A stretch of DNA of 64,000 nucleotides from CAVSWT01 sp963777515 (GTDB lineage Bacteria > Bacteroidota > Ignavibacteria > Ignavibacteriales > Ignavibacteriaceae): positions 372,001 to 436,000 of the forward strand of contig CAVZQU010000007.1 in assembly GCA_963777515.1 (NCBI GenBank). The letters are read 5' to 3'. The position numbers and the translations under genes are program-made. This document shows, one piece after another, positions 10,104 through 18,091 of the stretch. Under the pieces are notes generated by a model. The model had not been told where the DNA came from. It ran no database searches and saw nothing but the letters and a program-made list of their open reading frames with translations. The stretch's first letter is position 1. Every line of letters begins with the position of its first letter.

Positions 10104-11017
10104 TATAAATATTTCTCCACATCTGAATATTTATCAATTCCGAAACTTTTTACATCGGGGTTAATTCGTTTAATTAAACCTTGTAAAACTTTGCCCGGAC
10201 CAATTTCATAAAACTCGGTTACTCCATCCGCTATCATGTTATTAATAATTTCTTCCCATGGAACGGGAGAAGTTATTTGTTCTATTAACTGATTTTTAAA
10301 TTCATTTTTATCAGTGGTTGGCTTTGCAGTTACATTTGTATAAACAGGAATTCTTGCATCATAAAAATTTGTTTCATCAATCGATTTTTTCAATTCAACT
10401 TTCGCAGATTCCATTAGAGGAGAATGAAAAGCGCCACTTACAGTAAGCTCTTTAACTAGCTTTGCACCGCCTGCCTTACAAAGCTCCATTGCTTTTTTAA
10501 CACCGTCAACAGAACCGGAAATGACGATTTGTCCAGGAGAATTAAAATTAGCTGGCTGCACAATTCCAGATGAAGATGCTTCTTTGCAAAGCTCAACAAC
10601 TTTATCTTTTCCCAATCCAATTATTGCCGCCATGGTTCCGGGATTTTCAATTCCAGCTTTTGTCATTGCTTTCCCGCGTACCCGTACCATTTTAACAGCT
10701 TCATAAAATTGAACAGCACCTGCAGCAACCAAAGCAGCGTATTCGCCAACTGAATGTCCAGCAACAGCATCAAATGAAAGCGTTCTAATTATACTTGATA
10801 GAATAACACTGTGTAAAAAAATTGCAGGCTGTGTATTTTCAGATTGTTTTAATTCTTCTTCAGGCCCATTAAATAGGATGTATGATAAATTAACTCCAAG
10901 TGCGTCGTCCGCAGTTTTTATCATCTCTTTGGCTTCAACAGAATTTTCAAATAAATCTTTAGCCATCTCAACATATTGAGATCCCTGACCTGGAAATACA
11001 AATGCTTTTTTTGACAT
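10103..11017 (-). CDS. fabD: malonyl-CoA:ACP transacylase
   Basis: FabD transfers malonyl from CoA to ACP. The protein has 304 residues, an N-terminal FPGQGSQ motif, the nucleophile Ser89 in GHSVGEYAAL, and the conserved His in SGAFHSPLM near residue 198. It lies 31 nt downstream of fabH and overlaps the next gene by one base. Confidence 0.95.
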   Translation of the reverse strand: MSKKAFVFPGQGSQYVEMAKDLFENSVEAKEMIKTADDALGVNLSYILFNGPEEELKQSENTQPAIFLHSVILSSIIRTLSFDAVAGHSVGEYAALVAAGAVQFYEAVKMVRVRGKAMTKAGIENPGTMAAIIGLGKDKVVELCKEASSSGIVQPANFNSPGQIVISGSVDGVKKAMELCKAGGAKLVKELTVSGAFHSPLMESAKVELKKSIDETNFYDARIPVYTNVTAKPTTDKNEFKNQLIEQITSPVPWEEIINNMIADGVTEFYEIGPGKVLQGLIKRINPDVKSFGIDKYSDVEKYL

Positions 11018-11048
11018 TAAAACTTTTTATTTTTATTAAGAATAATTT

Positions 11049-12057
11049 TTAATCCATTGACCATACAACATAAGCTGAACCCCAGGTAAACCCGGCGCCA
11101 AAAGCAGCAAGAATTAATTTATCACCTTTTTTAATTTTACCATCTCTATAATATTCAACTAAACATGATGGAATTGTTGCTGCTGTTGTGTTTCCATACT
11201 TCTGAATATTAACCATTACTTTGTCCTTACTTAATCCCATGCGATTTGCAGTTGCGTCAATGATTCTTAAGTTTGCTTGATGAGGAACCAGGTAAGCAAC
11301 ATCATCTGAAGTGAGATTATTTTTCTTCATTATATCATAAGAAATATCCGCCATACCTTTTACAGCAACTTTGAAAACTGCTTTCCCATCCTGGTAAAGA
11401 TAATGCATTTTGTTATCAACCGTTTCATGAGTGGGAGGATTAAGGCTCCCGCCGCCTTTTAAATATAGACTCTCTTTCCCGCTGCCGTCAATTTTTAACA
11501 ATGAGTCCTGTAAGCCCAAGTGATTTATCTTCAGAAGGTTCAAGTAATACTGCGGCGCCTGCATCACCAAAAAGAATACAATTGTTTCTATCAGTATAAT
11601 CAACAATAGAGCTCATTTTATCTGCGCCGATAACCATTACTTTTTTATAAGCACCGCTTTCGACTAAAGACGCTCCGGTTTGAAAAGCGAATAAAAATCC
11701 TGAACAGGCTGCCGAAAGGTCAAATCCCCAGGCATTTGTAGCTCCAATTTTTTCTTGAACTAAACATGCCGTAGCGGGAAACATCATATCTGGAGAAATT
11801 GTTGCTACAATTATTACATCAATTTCATCGGCAGACATATTTTTTGATTTTAATAAATCTTCAGCAGCTTTTGCAGCCAAATCACTGGTAGCGCCTTTTT
11901 CTAATAATCTTCTTTCAACTATACCGGTACGTGTTCTTATCCATTCATCGTTTGTATCAACTATCTTTTCAAAAAATGCGTTATCTAAAACTTTATCCGG
12001 GACGTACATCCCAACGCCTGTAATTACTGCACTAAATTTTTTGTTATTGTTTGTCAT
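11049..12057 (-). CDS. fabH: beta-ketoacyl-ACP synthase III, frameshifted
   Basis: FabH primes fatty-acid synthesis with acetyl-CoA and malonyl-ACP. The N-terminal frame (11488-12057) carries the active-site Cys118 in DLSAACSGF. The C-terminal frame (11049-11606) carries the His in VPHQANLRIID and the Asn in YGNTTAATIP. The frames join at about 11496: GLTGLIVK continues as IDGSGKESLYLKGGGS if one A is removed from an AAAAA run. The total span is 1009 nt, one base more than a multiple of three. FabH is normally essential, so an assembly indel is more likely than a real null allele. Confidence 0.92.
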
Positions 12058-12064
12058 TATACAC

Positions 12065-13099
12065 TCAATTTAATTCCGAATATTTTTTTATTGAATTACT
12101 AATCTTTTCAACTAGATTTTTTTCATACATCTCGTTTGCTCTTAACACCATATTCTTAATTGCTTTAGGTGTGCTTGAACCATGGCCAATAATACTAATT
12201 CCATCAACTCCAAGCAAGGGTACACCGCCATATTCTTGATAATCAAAATCTTTTAAAACTTGGCGAAGCACTCCGCGCACTAAGCCGACTTTTAATTTAT
12301 TTATAAATCCTTTATCAGCGAATTGCCTTAATTTAAATCTTAAGTAACTAACTAATCCTTCACCAAATTTTAATAAGATATTTCCAACAAAGCCATCACA
12401 TACCACAACATGTACCGTTCCTTTTAAGATATCTCTTCCTTCAACATTACCGATAAAATTCAATTTAGTTTTACTCAATAATTCGTAAGCTGCAACTGAA
12501 ACTTCATTACCTTTTGATTTCTCTTCACCCACACTCAACAAACCAACTTTTGGATTTTGAATTCCATAAATCTCTTGAACGAATATTGTACCCATTATAG
12601 CATATTCAAGTAAGTGTTTTGCCTTTGAATCTACACTTGCACCTACATCAAATAAAGTTGAAATACCTGCTTCATTTGGGATAAAGCTACCAATTGTCGG
12701 CCTTCCAACTCCAGGCAACCTTCCAATAATTAAAGTTGATGCAGCCATCATTGCACCAGTATTCCCGGCGCTGACAAATGCATCTGCTTTATGATCTCTT
12801 ACCCAATTGCATCCGACTACAATTGAAGAATCCGGCTTTGATTTAATAGCTGTGGTTGGTGTTTCTTCCATTTCAATCACTTGTTCAGCATTAATAATAT
12901 TTTCATGATTGAATGAAAGATTTTCTGAAGTTAAAACTTTTTTAATTTCCTCTTGTTTCCCGACTAAAAGCAATTCGAAATTTTTATTTTCATTGAATGC
13001 TTGTATGGCACCGACTACAGCGTTACGGGGAGCGAAGTCGCCCCCCATGGCATCAACAATAATTCTGCATTTAGATTTATTAGAATCAGAATTGGTCAT
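12065..13099 (-). CDS. plsX: phosphate acyltransferase PlsX
   Basis: PlsX makes acyl-phosphate from acyl-ACP for phospholipid synthesis. The protein has 344 residues with the N-terminal VDAMGGDFAP motif, SAGNTGAMMAAS in the middle, and a C-terminal LLGVDGISIIGHGSS segment. It sits in the standard order rpmF-plsX-fabH, 7 nt before fabH. Confidence 0.95.
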   Translation of the reverse strand: MTNSDSNKSKCRIIVDAMGGDFAPRNAVVGAIQAFNENKNFELLLVGKQEEIKKVLTSENLSFNHENIINAEQVIEMEETPTTAIKSKPDSSIVVGCNWVRDHKADAFVSAGNTGAMMAASTLIIGRLPGVGRPTIGSFIPNEAGISTLFDVGASVDSKAKHLLEYAIMGTIFVQEIYGIQNPKVGLLSVGEEKSKGNEVSVAAYELLSKTKLNFIGNVEGRDILKGTVHVVVCDGFVGNILLKFGEGLVSYLRFKLRQFADKGFINKLKVGLVRGVLRQVLKDFDYQEYGGVPLLGVDGISIIGHGSSTPKAIKNMVLRANEMYEKNLVEKISNSIKKYSELN

Positions 13100-13121
13100 T
13101 AAAAGGATTAAAGTTTATAAA

Positions 13122-13301
13122 TTAGCTTTTTGGTAAAAACATTGAGCGTTCATTGTAATAGCCGCAGGATGGGCATGCACGATGAGCAAGTTTCATTTCA
13201 CCGCAGTTTGAACATGTACTCAATGCCGGAGCTGAAGTTTTATAATGCGTTCTTCTTTTATCTCTTCTGCTTTTAGACCATTTTCGTTTTGGATTTGGCA
13301 T
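13122..13301 (-). CDS. rpmF: 50S ribosomal protein L32
   Basis: A 59-residue basic protein starting MPNPKRKWSKSRRDKRR. It has two CxxC pairs (Cys30/Cys33 and Cys43/Cys46) forming the zinc site of the C+ form of L32. It lies between yceD and plsX, the canonical position. ATG is at 13301 and TAA at 13122-13124. Confidence 0.95.
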   Translation of the reverse strand: MPNPKRKWSKSRRDKRRTHYKTSAPALSTCSNCGEMKLAHRACPSCGYYNERSMFLPKS

Positions 13302-13313
13302 CGTCTTTCCGTT

Positions 13314-13820
13314 TTAATTTATGTTTAATTTATTTTTTAATTCTTGTAAGGGCAGCCATCTTGGGTCAATCACATCTTTACTGCAATTACAATCGCCTTC
13401 ATTCAAATTTTTACCGCAATTAGCACATAAACCTTTGCAATCTTCTTTACATAACTTTTTCATGGGGATTGCCAGTAAGGAATAGTCCCTTACATCTTTT
13501 GTAATATCAATTTTATCTGCTTCTAATGGAAGATATGAAATATCAACTGAATCATTATTGTCAGGTTCTTGCCCAAACAAATAAACCATTCTATATTTTG
13601 TTTTCAATTCCGTGTTGTATTCATCGCTGCATCTGTCACATTCAAATTTTGCTTTCAAGAAAATTTCGGAATCCAAAATAATTTGATTGTGAGACTTATT
13701 CAGCTCAACCTTTACAGTAAAATTATCATAGAACGGTTCGCTTAATCCTATTTCCTTAATTGATTCATTAAAATTATAAGTATGAACACCGTCGCTTAAA
13801 TTAGAAATTTTAATAATCAT
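13314..13820 (-). CDS. yceD: YceD/DUF177 family protein (23S rRNA accumulation)
   Basis: I place the start at ATG 13820 (MIIKISNLSDG); the frame is open further upstream, but that extension is hydrophobic and unlike the family. This gives 168 residues. A CDRC pair and a C-terminal cysteine cluster (CKEDCKGLCANCGKNL...CNC) are typical of YceD. YceD affects 23S rRNA levels and is almost always encoded just upstream of rpmF, as here (12 nt). Confidence 0.85.
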   Translation of the reverse strand: MIIKISNLSDGVHTYNFNESIKEIGLSEPFYDNFTVKVELNKSHNQIILDSEIFLKAKFECDRCSDEYNTELKTKYRMVYLFGQEPDNNDSVDISYLPLEADKIDITKDVRDYSLLAIPMKKLCKEDCKGLCANCGKNLNEGDCNCSKDVIDPRWLPLQELKNKLNIN

Positions 13821-14010
13821 CGGTCTCTCAAAATTTCGGCAAAAACAAGCCAAAATATAGATATACTTGTTAAGATAGTCAATGATTTTTGAAACCATAG
13901 TACTGAGATAAAATAAGGTTTTATGCAAATAGTTCTAAAATAATGATAAAATCTAATTTTGAAATTCACTTGTATTGTTTCTATATTTACAAGCTAAAAT
14001 AAAAAATGCT

Positions 14011-14087
14011 GGCGGGGTAGCTCAGTAGGTTAGAGCAGTGGAATCATAATCCACGTGTCGGGGGTTCGAATCCCTCCCCCGCTACCA
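14011..14087 (+). tRNA. tRNA-Met (CAT)
   Basis: A 77-nt cloverleaf with encoded CCA: acceptor stem GGCGGGG/CCCCGCT (first pair G-U), D-arm GCTCAGTAGGTTAGAGC, anticodon stem GTGGA/TCCAC around loop ATCATAA (anticodon CAT at 14045-14047), and T-arm with GGTTCGAATCC. A G-U rather than a mismatched first pair argues for an elongator tRNA rather than an initiator tRNA. An Ile2 tRNA (lysidine-modified CAT) is a less likely alternative. It lies 16 nt before secG. Confidence 0.95.
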
Positions 14088-14103
14088 ATTTAAGGAGTTA
14101 ATT

Positions 14104-14466
14104 ATGTATACAATACTTATGTCTTTTGCAGCTATTATCGGTGTTTTATTAATGATTATCGTTTTACTTCAAAACGCTAAGGGCGGCGGTTTAGCTGGCG
14201 GTACTTTTGGTGGTGCAGCAGGCGGTATGGGAACAATGTTTGGGGCAAGAAGAACGGCAGACTTTTTAAGCAAAGCGAGCTGGTGGCTGGCAAGTGCTTT
14301 AGCACTAATTGCCATTGTTGTGAATTTGTTTTTCTTACCGGGAAGAACTACTCAAAGTGAAAGAGAAAGTATAATTCAACAGTCGAGTCAGCAGCATTCA
14401 GTACCAACGCAACCAAGTTTACCTCCGCAAACACAAACTCCTGCTCCAACACAAAATTCTAAGTAA
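14104..14466 (+). CDS. secG: preprotein translocase subunit SecG
   Basis: A 120-residue protein with two membrane helices (about residues 3-22 and 60-78). They flank the SecG hallmark VLLQNAKGGGLAGGTFGG...MFGARRTADFL. The C-terminal tail is rich in Gln, Pro and Thr and has low complexity. SecG is the auxiliary subunit of the SecYEG export channel. An AAGGAG ribosome binding site lies 9 nt upstream. The gene follows tRNA-Met so closely that the two probably share a transcript. An intrinsic terminator follows. Confidence 0.95.
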   Translation: MYTILMSFAAIIGVLLMIIVLLQNAKGGGLAGGTFGGAAGGMGTMFGARRTADFLSKASWWLASALALIAIVVNLFFLPGRTTQSERESIIQQSSQQHSVPTQPSLPPQTQTPAPTQNSK

Positions 14467-14474
14467 TTTTTCAG

Positions 14475-14503
14475 CCCCGGCGTTTTTAAGCCGGGGTATT
14501 TTT
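14475..14503 (+). terminator. intrinsic terminator after secG
   Basis: A perfect 7-bp GC stem (CCCCGGC/GCCGGGG, 8-nt loop) is followed by TATTTTTAAT. It sits between the convergent secG and dacB genes and ends secG transcription. Confidence 0.85.
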
Positions 14504-15758
14504 AATCCCAATTAGCAAGTATCTCAATTACTTTATCTTCAATATCTCTATAGAAATTTGCTCCGCCTTTTTTGAACTCAATTAGTATACTTAAAACCAA
14601 ATCTTCATCTCCTTTTGTAGTTAAATAGCCTGAGACTGAAGAAACTCCGTTTAATGTTCCGGTTTTACCATGAAAATTATCTTCAGCCAAAGTTCCGTAC
14701 ATTCTATCACGAAGTGTGCCGTCAACTCCGGCAATACTTAGTGAATTATAATAGTCCTCGTAATTAGGTAAGTCAAAATACATTTTTTCAAGCACACCAG
14801 TAATTGCTCCTGGAGTAATTTGATTAAATCTTGAGATCCCCGAACCATCAACAACAGCAGTTCCTTTGGCAAAAATGTTATTATCAGAAATGAAATCTAA
14901 CACAGCTTGAGTTGAATAAAAGGAGTTCCCTTGTTTTTTACTAACCTCAGCTCCAATAGTTTTAAACAAACACTCTGCCATAAAATTGTCGCTATGTTTG
15001 TTAATCATAGCAATCAAATCTTTTAATAATACTGACGATTCGCAAAGTTCCGTAACATCGGTTGGAGTAATTCCTTTCACTGCGCTGCCGCTAATGGTAA
15101 CTCCCTTAGCAATTAATTTTTTTTTCAATAATTGAGCAATATATAAAGGTGGATTTTCAACATGCCTAATGTAATATCTATATCTTCTTCCTACCTTTTT
15201 TCTTGTGGTAAATCTGTTTCTATCAATAACCATGGCAGAAATTGGAGGAAGATTTACATTTGCTACTTCGCCTCTTATCCAGTCATCTCTTGAATAAATT
15301 TCATCAAAATAAGAATCATCACCAACAACATTTCCAGTAATTTTTTTTATTCCCAGTTGTTTCAATTTAGTGACCATGGAATCCAGATCATAATGTGTAA
15401 AGGTTGAATTACCATATCCTTTTATGTATAAATTTCCATTGATGATTCCATCTTTTAAATCATTTTTATCAATTAGAATTTTAGTAGATATCTTAAAATC
15501 TCCCCCAAGATAAGATAGAGCAGCTGCAGTGGTAAACAGTTTTGTATTTGAAGCGGGAATCATTGAGGCATCAGGATCCATTTTGAAAACAGTATCTTGT
15601 GTAAGCGGATTATAGATAAGAATTCCAATTCTGCAATTTGCCGGTAACACACTAAGAGCATTATCAATTTTCTTTTGAATCTCTTCTAGAGTAGCAGCGA
15701 AAAGAGTGCTTTGAATTAAAAATATTGTGAATAATAAAAGTTTCAAATTTTTAATCAT
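14502..15758 (-). CDS. dacB: D-alanyl-D-alanine carboxypeptidase/endopeptidase (PBP4 family)
   Basis: A 418-residue periplasmic enzyme of the S13 family that trims or cleaves peptidoglycan cross-links. It has a signal peptide (about 1-21, ending LFA). All three active-site motifs are intact: SNTK (Ser70-Lys73), SDN (Ser256-Asn258) and KTG (Lys365-Gly367). The large insert between motifs 1 and 2 is typical of PBP4. It is monocistronic and converges with secG. Confidence 0.93.
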   Translation of the reverse strand: MIKNLKLLLFTIFLIQSTLFAATLEEIQKKIDNALSVLPANCRIGILIYNPLTQDTVFKMDPDASMIPASNTKLFTTAAALSYLGGDFKISTKILIDKNDLKDGIINGNLYIKGYGNSTFTHYDLDSMVTKLKQLGIKKITGNVVGDDSYFDEIYSRDDWIRGEVANVNLPPISAMVIDRNRFTTRKKVGRRYRYYIRHVENPPLYIAQLLKKKLIAKGVTISGSAVKGITPTDVTELCESSVLLKDLIAMINKHSDNFMAECLFKTIGAEVSKKQGNSFYSTQAVLDFISDNNIFAKGTAVVDGSGISRFNQITPGAITGVLEKMYFDLPNYEDYYNSLSIAGVDGTLRDRMYGTLAEDNFHGKTGTLNGVSSVSGYLTTKGDEDLVLSILIEFKKGGANFYRDIEDKVIEILANWD

Positions 15759-15963
15759 AAGATATCTTAAAATATTTATTTGTTTCTTCTTTTATTAAAA
15801 GAATTAGTGTTTTATTTTAACAATAGTAAATTAAAATTTTCAGAAAATTGATTCAAAATATAAAACATTAATTCATAAATAAAATACTCACAATTGTTAC
15901 CTCCCATTATCAAACATCTATATAATAATTATTTGTCAACTTCAGGTATAAGCGAAAGGAATT

Positions 15964-16824
15964 ATGACTACTAGCAAATCACCTTTAAAGGCATATGAAA
16001 ACTTAGACTTCTTAAATTCTTCTGATGCAAGAATTATTAGAATACTTTCAGAATTTCTTGAACCTAAATCAAAATTCAGAAGACATAAAATTGTAGATAC
16101 CATTGTTTTCTTTGGTTCTGCAAGATTAAAATCAAAGCGCGATGCACTAAAAGAATTAAATAGATTTAAAACCATAAATCCTAAATCGACCAGCTCATTA
16201 GCTGAAGAATTGAGAATGGCACAGCATATGGTTAAGATGTCAAAGTATTATGAAGATGCAGTGGAATTGTCAAAAAGACTAACTGAATGGTCATTAGGTT
16301 TAAAGACACATGCAAACAGATTTATAATTTGTACCGGCGGTGGCCCTGGAATAATGGAAGCTGCTAATAAAGGAGCTAAATTAGCGGGAGGATACTCAAT
16401 TGGTTTAAACATCAGTATTCCATTTGAACAATTTGTTAACAAGTATGTATCAAAAGAGTTGAGCTTCGAGTTTCATTACTTCTTTATGAGAAAATTTTGG
16501 TTTGCTTATCTGGCAAAAGCTTTGATAGTATTCCCAGGCGGCTTTGGGACAATGGACGAATTTTTTGAAATTCTTACCTTGGTTCAAACAGAAAAAATTA
16601 AGAAAAAACTATTGCTGGTTGTGTACGACGAAAAATATTGGAAGAGTATAATAAACTTCGACGGCTTAATTGAAAATGGGACTATTAGTAAATCTGATAT
16701 GAATAATATTTCTTTCTGTAATTCTGTCGATGATGCTTTTAAATTAATAACCCACCATTTTGAAAAACATTATTTAAAAGAAAAAGAAGACGTAACGGGA
16801 GAGCCGAGAATCGAATTGAAGTAA
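15964..16824 (+). CDS. LOG-family (TIGR00730-like) nucleotide-binding protein
   Basis: A 286-residue protein with the LOG signatures GGGPGIMEAAN (residues 125-135) and PGGFGTMDE (191-199). Members characterised elsewhere are nucleoside 5'-monophosphate phosphoribohydrolases; older annotations call them lysine decarboxylases. An N-terminal extension of about 40 residues precedes the domain. The gene stands alone, ending in a strong terminator shared with the convergent rpsU. Confidence 0.85.
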   Translation: MTTSKSPLKAYENLDFLNSSDARIIRILSEFLEPKSKFRRHKIVDTIVFFGSARLKSKRDALKELNRFKTINPKSTSSLAEELRMAQHMVKMSKYYEDAVELSKRLTEWSLGLKTHANRFIICTGGGPGIMEAANKGAKLAGGYSIGLNISIPFEQFVNKYVSKELSFEFHYFFMRKFWFAYLAKALIVFPGGFGTMDEFFEILTLVQTEKIKKKLLLVVYDEKYWKSIINFDGLIENGTISKSDMNNISFCNSVDDAFKLITHHFEKHYLKEKEDVTGEPRIELK

Positions 16825-16831
16825 AATAAAA

Positions 16832-16853
16832 AAGCCCCTAAATTAAGGGGCTT
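16832..16853. terminator. bidirectional terminator between LOG gene and rpsU
   Basis: An 8-bp stem (AAGCCCCT/AGGGGCTT) with a 6-nt loop has A-rich and T-rich flanks on both sides. It lies between two convergent stop codons (16824 and 16859). Confidence 0.8.
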
Positions 16854-16858
16854 AAAGA

Positions 16859-17050
16859 TTAATCAAAATTATCCATACGGTGTGCGCGTCTAGCAGCTTT
16901 CATCTTTTCCATTCGTTTTTTTATAGACGGCTTAACAAAAAAAGTTCTCTTTTTATATTCTTTAAGTACACCGGATCTTTCGTATTTTTTCTTAAATCTT
17001 TTTAGAGCTTTGTCTATAGACTCATTATCGCCAACTGAAATACCAACCAA
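16859..17050 (-). CDS. rpsU: 30S ribosomal protein S21
   Basis: A 63-residue very basic protein with IDKALKRFKKKYERSGVL and a KRTFFVKPS-type segment, typical of S21. Translation starts at ATG 17050. It is preceded by a zinc-ribbon gene with a 33-nt gap; they are likely cotranscribed. Confidence 0.93.
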   Translation of the reverse strand: MVGISVGDNESIDKALKRFKKKYERSGVLKEYKKRTFFVKPSIKKRMEKMKAARRAHRMDNFD

Positions 17051-17083
17051 ATTATTTCACCTCGCTTTATTGGTTTTTAATTT

Positions 17084-17461
17084 TTAAGATATTGCTTCAA
17101 TTAATTTTTTATGACCTAATTTTTGAAATTCAACTGAGATTGAGCTTACACCGTTTGATAAAATTTCTTTTGAAACAACTTTACCAAAATCATCCCAATT
17201 CTCGTGATAAATAGCTTCTCCCACGGTAAAAGATTTTTTAGGTGAATAAACAGTACAATCTTCGTTTTCAATTCCTTCCAAAGACGGTTTCTTTTCTTTA
17301 ATATCTTCAACTAAATCAATGATCATAGTTTGTTTGCATTTTTTGCATTTAGCCCATCTTTTATTTTCACCTTCAATCGCAACTACCTCCCCGGCTAATT
17401 CCATTTTTTGCACTGTATTGCAAACACTGCAAAAAGCCTCAATATTTTTTACTCTTGCCAT
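17084..17461 (-). CDS. zinc-ribbon protein of unknown function upstream of rpsU
   Basis: A 125-residue protein with two CxxC pairs near the N-terminus (CSVC at about 11-14, CKKC at about 39-42) forming a probable zinc ribbon. A C-terminal half follows containing FTVGEAIYHENWDDFGKVVSKE, which resembles the small beta-barrel (KOW/Tudor-like) module found at the C-termini of PcrA/UvrD and CarD-type proteins. This suggests an RNA-polymerase- or ribosome-linked role, but that is inference. I do not recognise a named family. Confidence 0.6.
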   Translation of the reverse strand: MARVKNIEAFCSVCNTVQKMELAGEVVAIEGENKRWAKCKKCKQTMIIDLVEDIKEKKPSLEGIENEDCTVYSPKKSFTVGEAIYHENWDDFGKVVSKEILSNGVSSISVEFQKLGHKKLIEAIS

Positions 17462-17540
17462 TTACCTATCCTACCTTTCGGAAAAACTAATTTTAAATAT
17501 ACCAAACTCATATAGTATTCGCAAGCATAATAGCAGTAAC

Positions 17541-17999
17541 CTAAACCTCTTTTTCAGAAGGAGTTGTAACAAGAACAGGTTTTTTGGAGTATCGAATTAC
17601 TTTTTCAGCAACGCTTCCAAGCAAAGTATGAAGAACGCCGGTCCTTCCGTGCGTTGCAACTACGATTAAGTCAATATTGTTTTCCTTACTGTAGCTAATA
17701 ATTTCTTCGTAATCAATTCCTTTCCTAATAACTGGTTTAATCTCCACATCTTTTCCACCTCTGATTTTTACTACAGACTCTTCAATAGATTTTTGTGCAT
17801 ATTCATCAATTGATTTTTTTATTTTATCTTCGGATAAATCTAATGAGCGTATAGCTAGAATTGGAGGAGTTTTTTCAAGCACATGAAGCAAATGAATAAC
17901 TGCACCATATTGAAGCGCTATTTCAACAGCATAATTTCCCGCAGTTAATGATAATTTGCTAAAGTCGGTTGGCAGAAGTATATTTTTAATTTGAAACAT
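17541..17999 (-). CDS. universal stress protein (UspA family)
   Basis: The start is taken as ATG 17999 (MFQIKNILLPTDFS), which has an AGAGG Shine-Dalgarno sequence just upstream; an upstream ATG at 18023 would add 8 residues. It has about 152 residues of a single Usp domain with LLPTDFS at the N-terminus and the ATP-binding loop G-R-T-G...G-S-V-A-E-K near the C-terminus. It probably binds ATP. No operon partner was seen. Confidence 0.88.
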   Translation of the reverse strand: MFQIKNILLPTDFSKLSLTAGNYAVEIALQYGAVIHLLHVLEKTPPILAIRSLDLSEDKIKKSIDEYAQKSIEESVVKIRGGKDVEIKPVIRKGIDYEEIISYSKENNIDLIVVATHGRTGVLHTLLGSVAEKVIRYSKKPVLVTTPSEKEV

Positions 18000-18091
18000 G
18001 ATTGCCTCTTCTTTTGAAAACAATTTTAATTTTTAGTTAAATGAGAAAGGACATCTATGTAATATTACAATTAAATTTTCAAACAATAAAA

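Noticed and set aside
13821..13928. Upstream extension of the yceD frame to 13928
   Set aside because: The added 36 residues are hydrophobic and family-unlike; ATG 13820 fits the YceD start.
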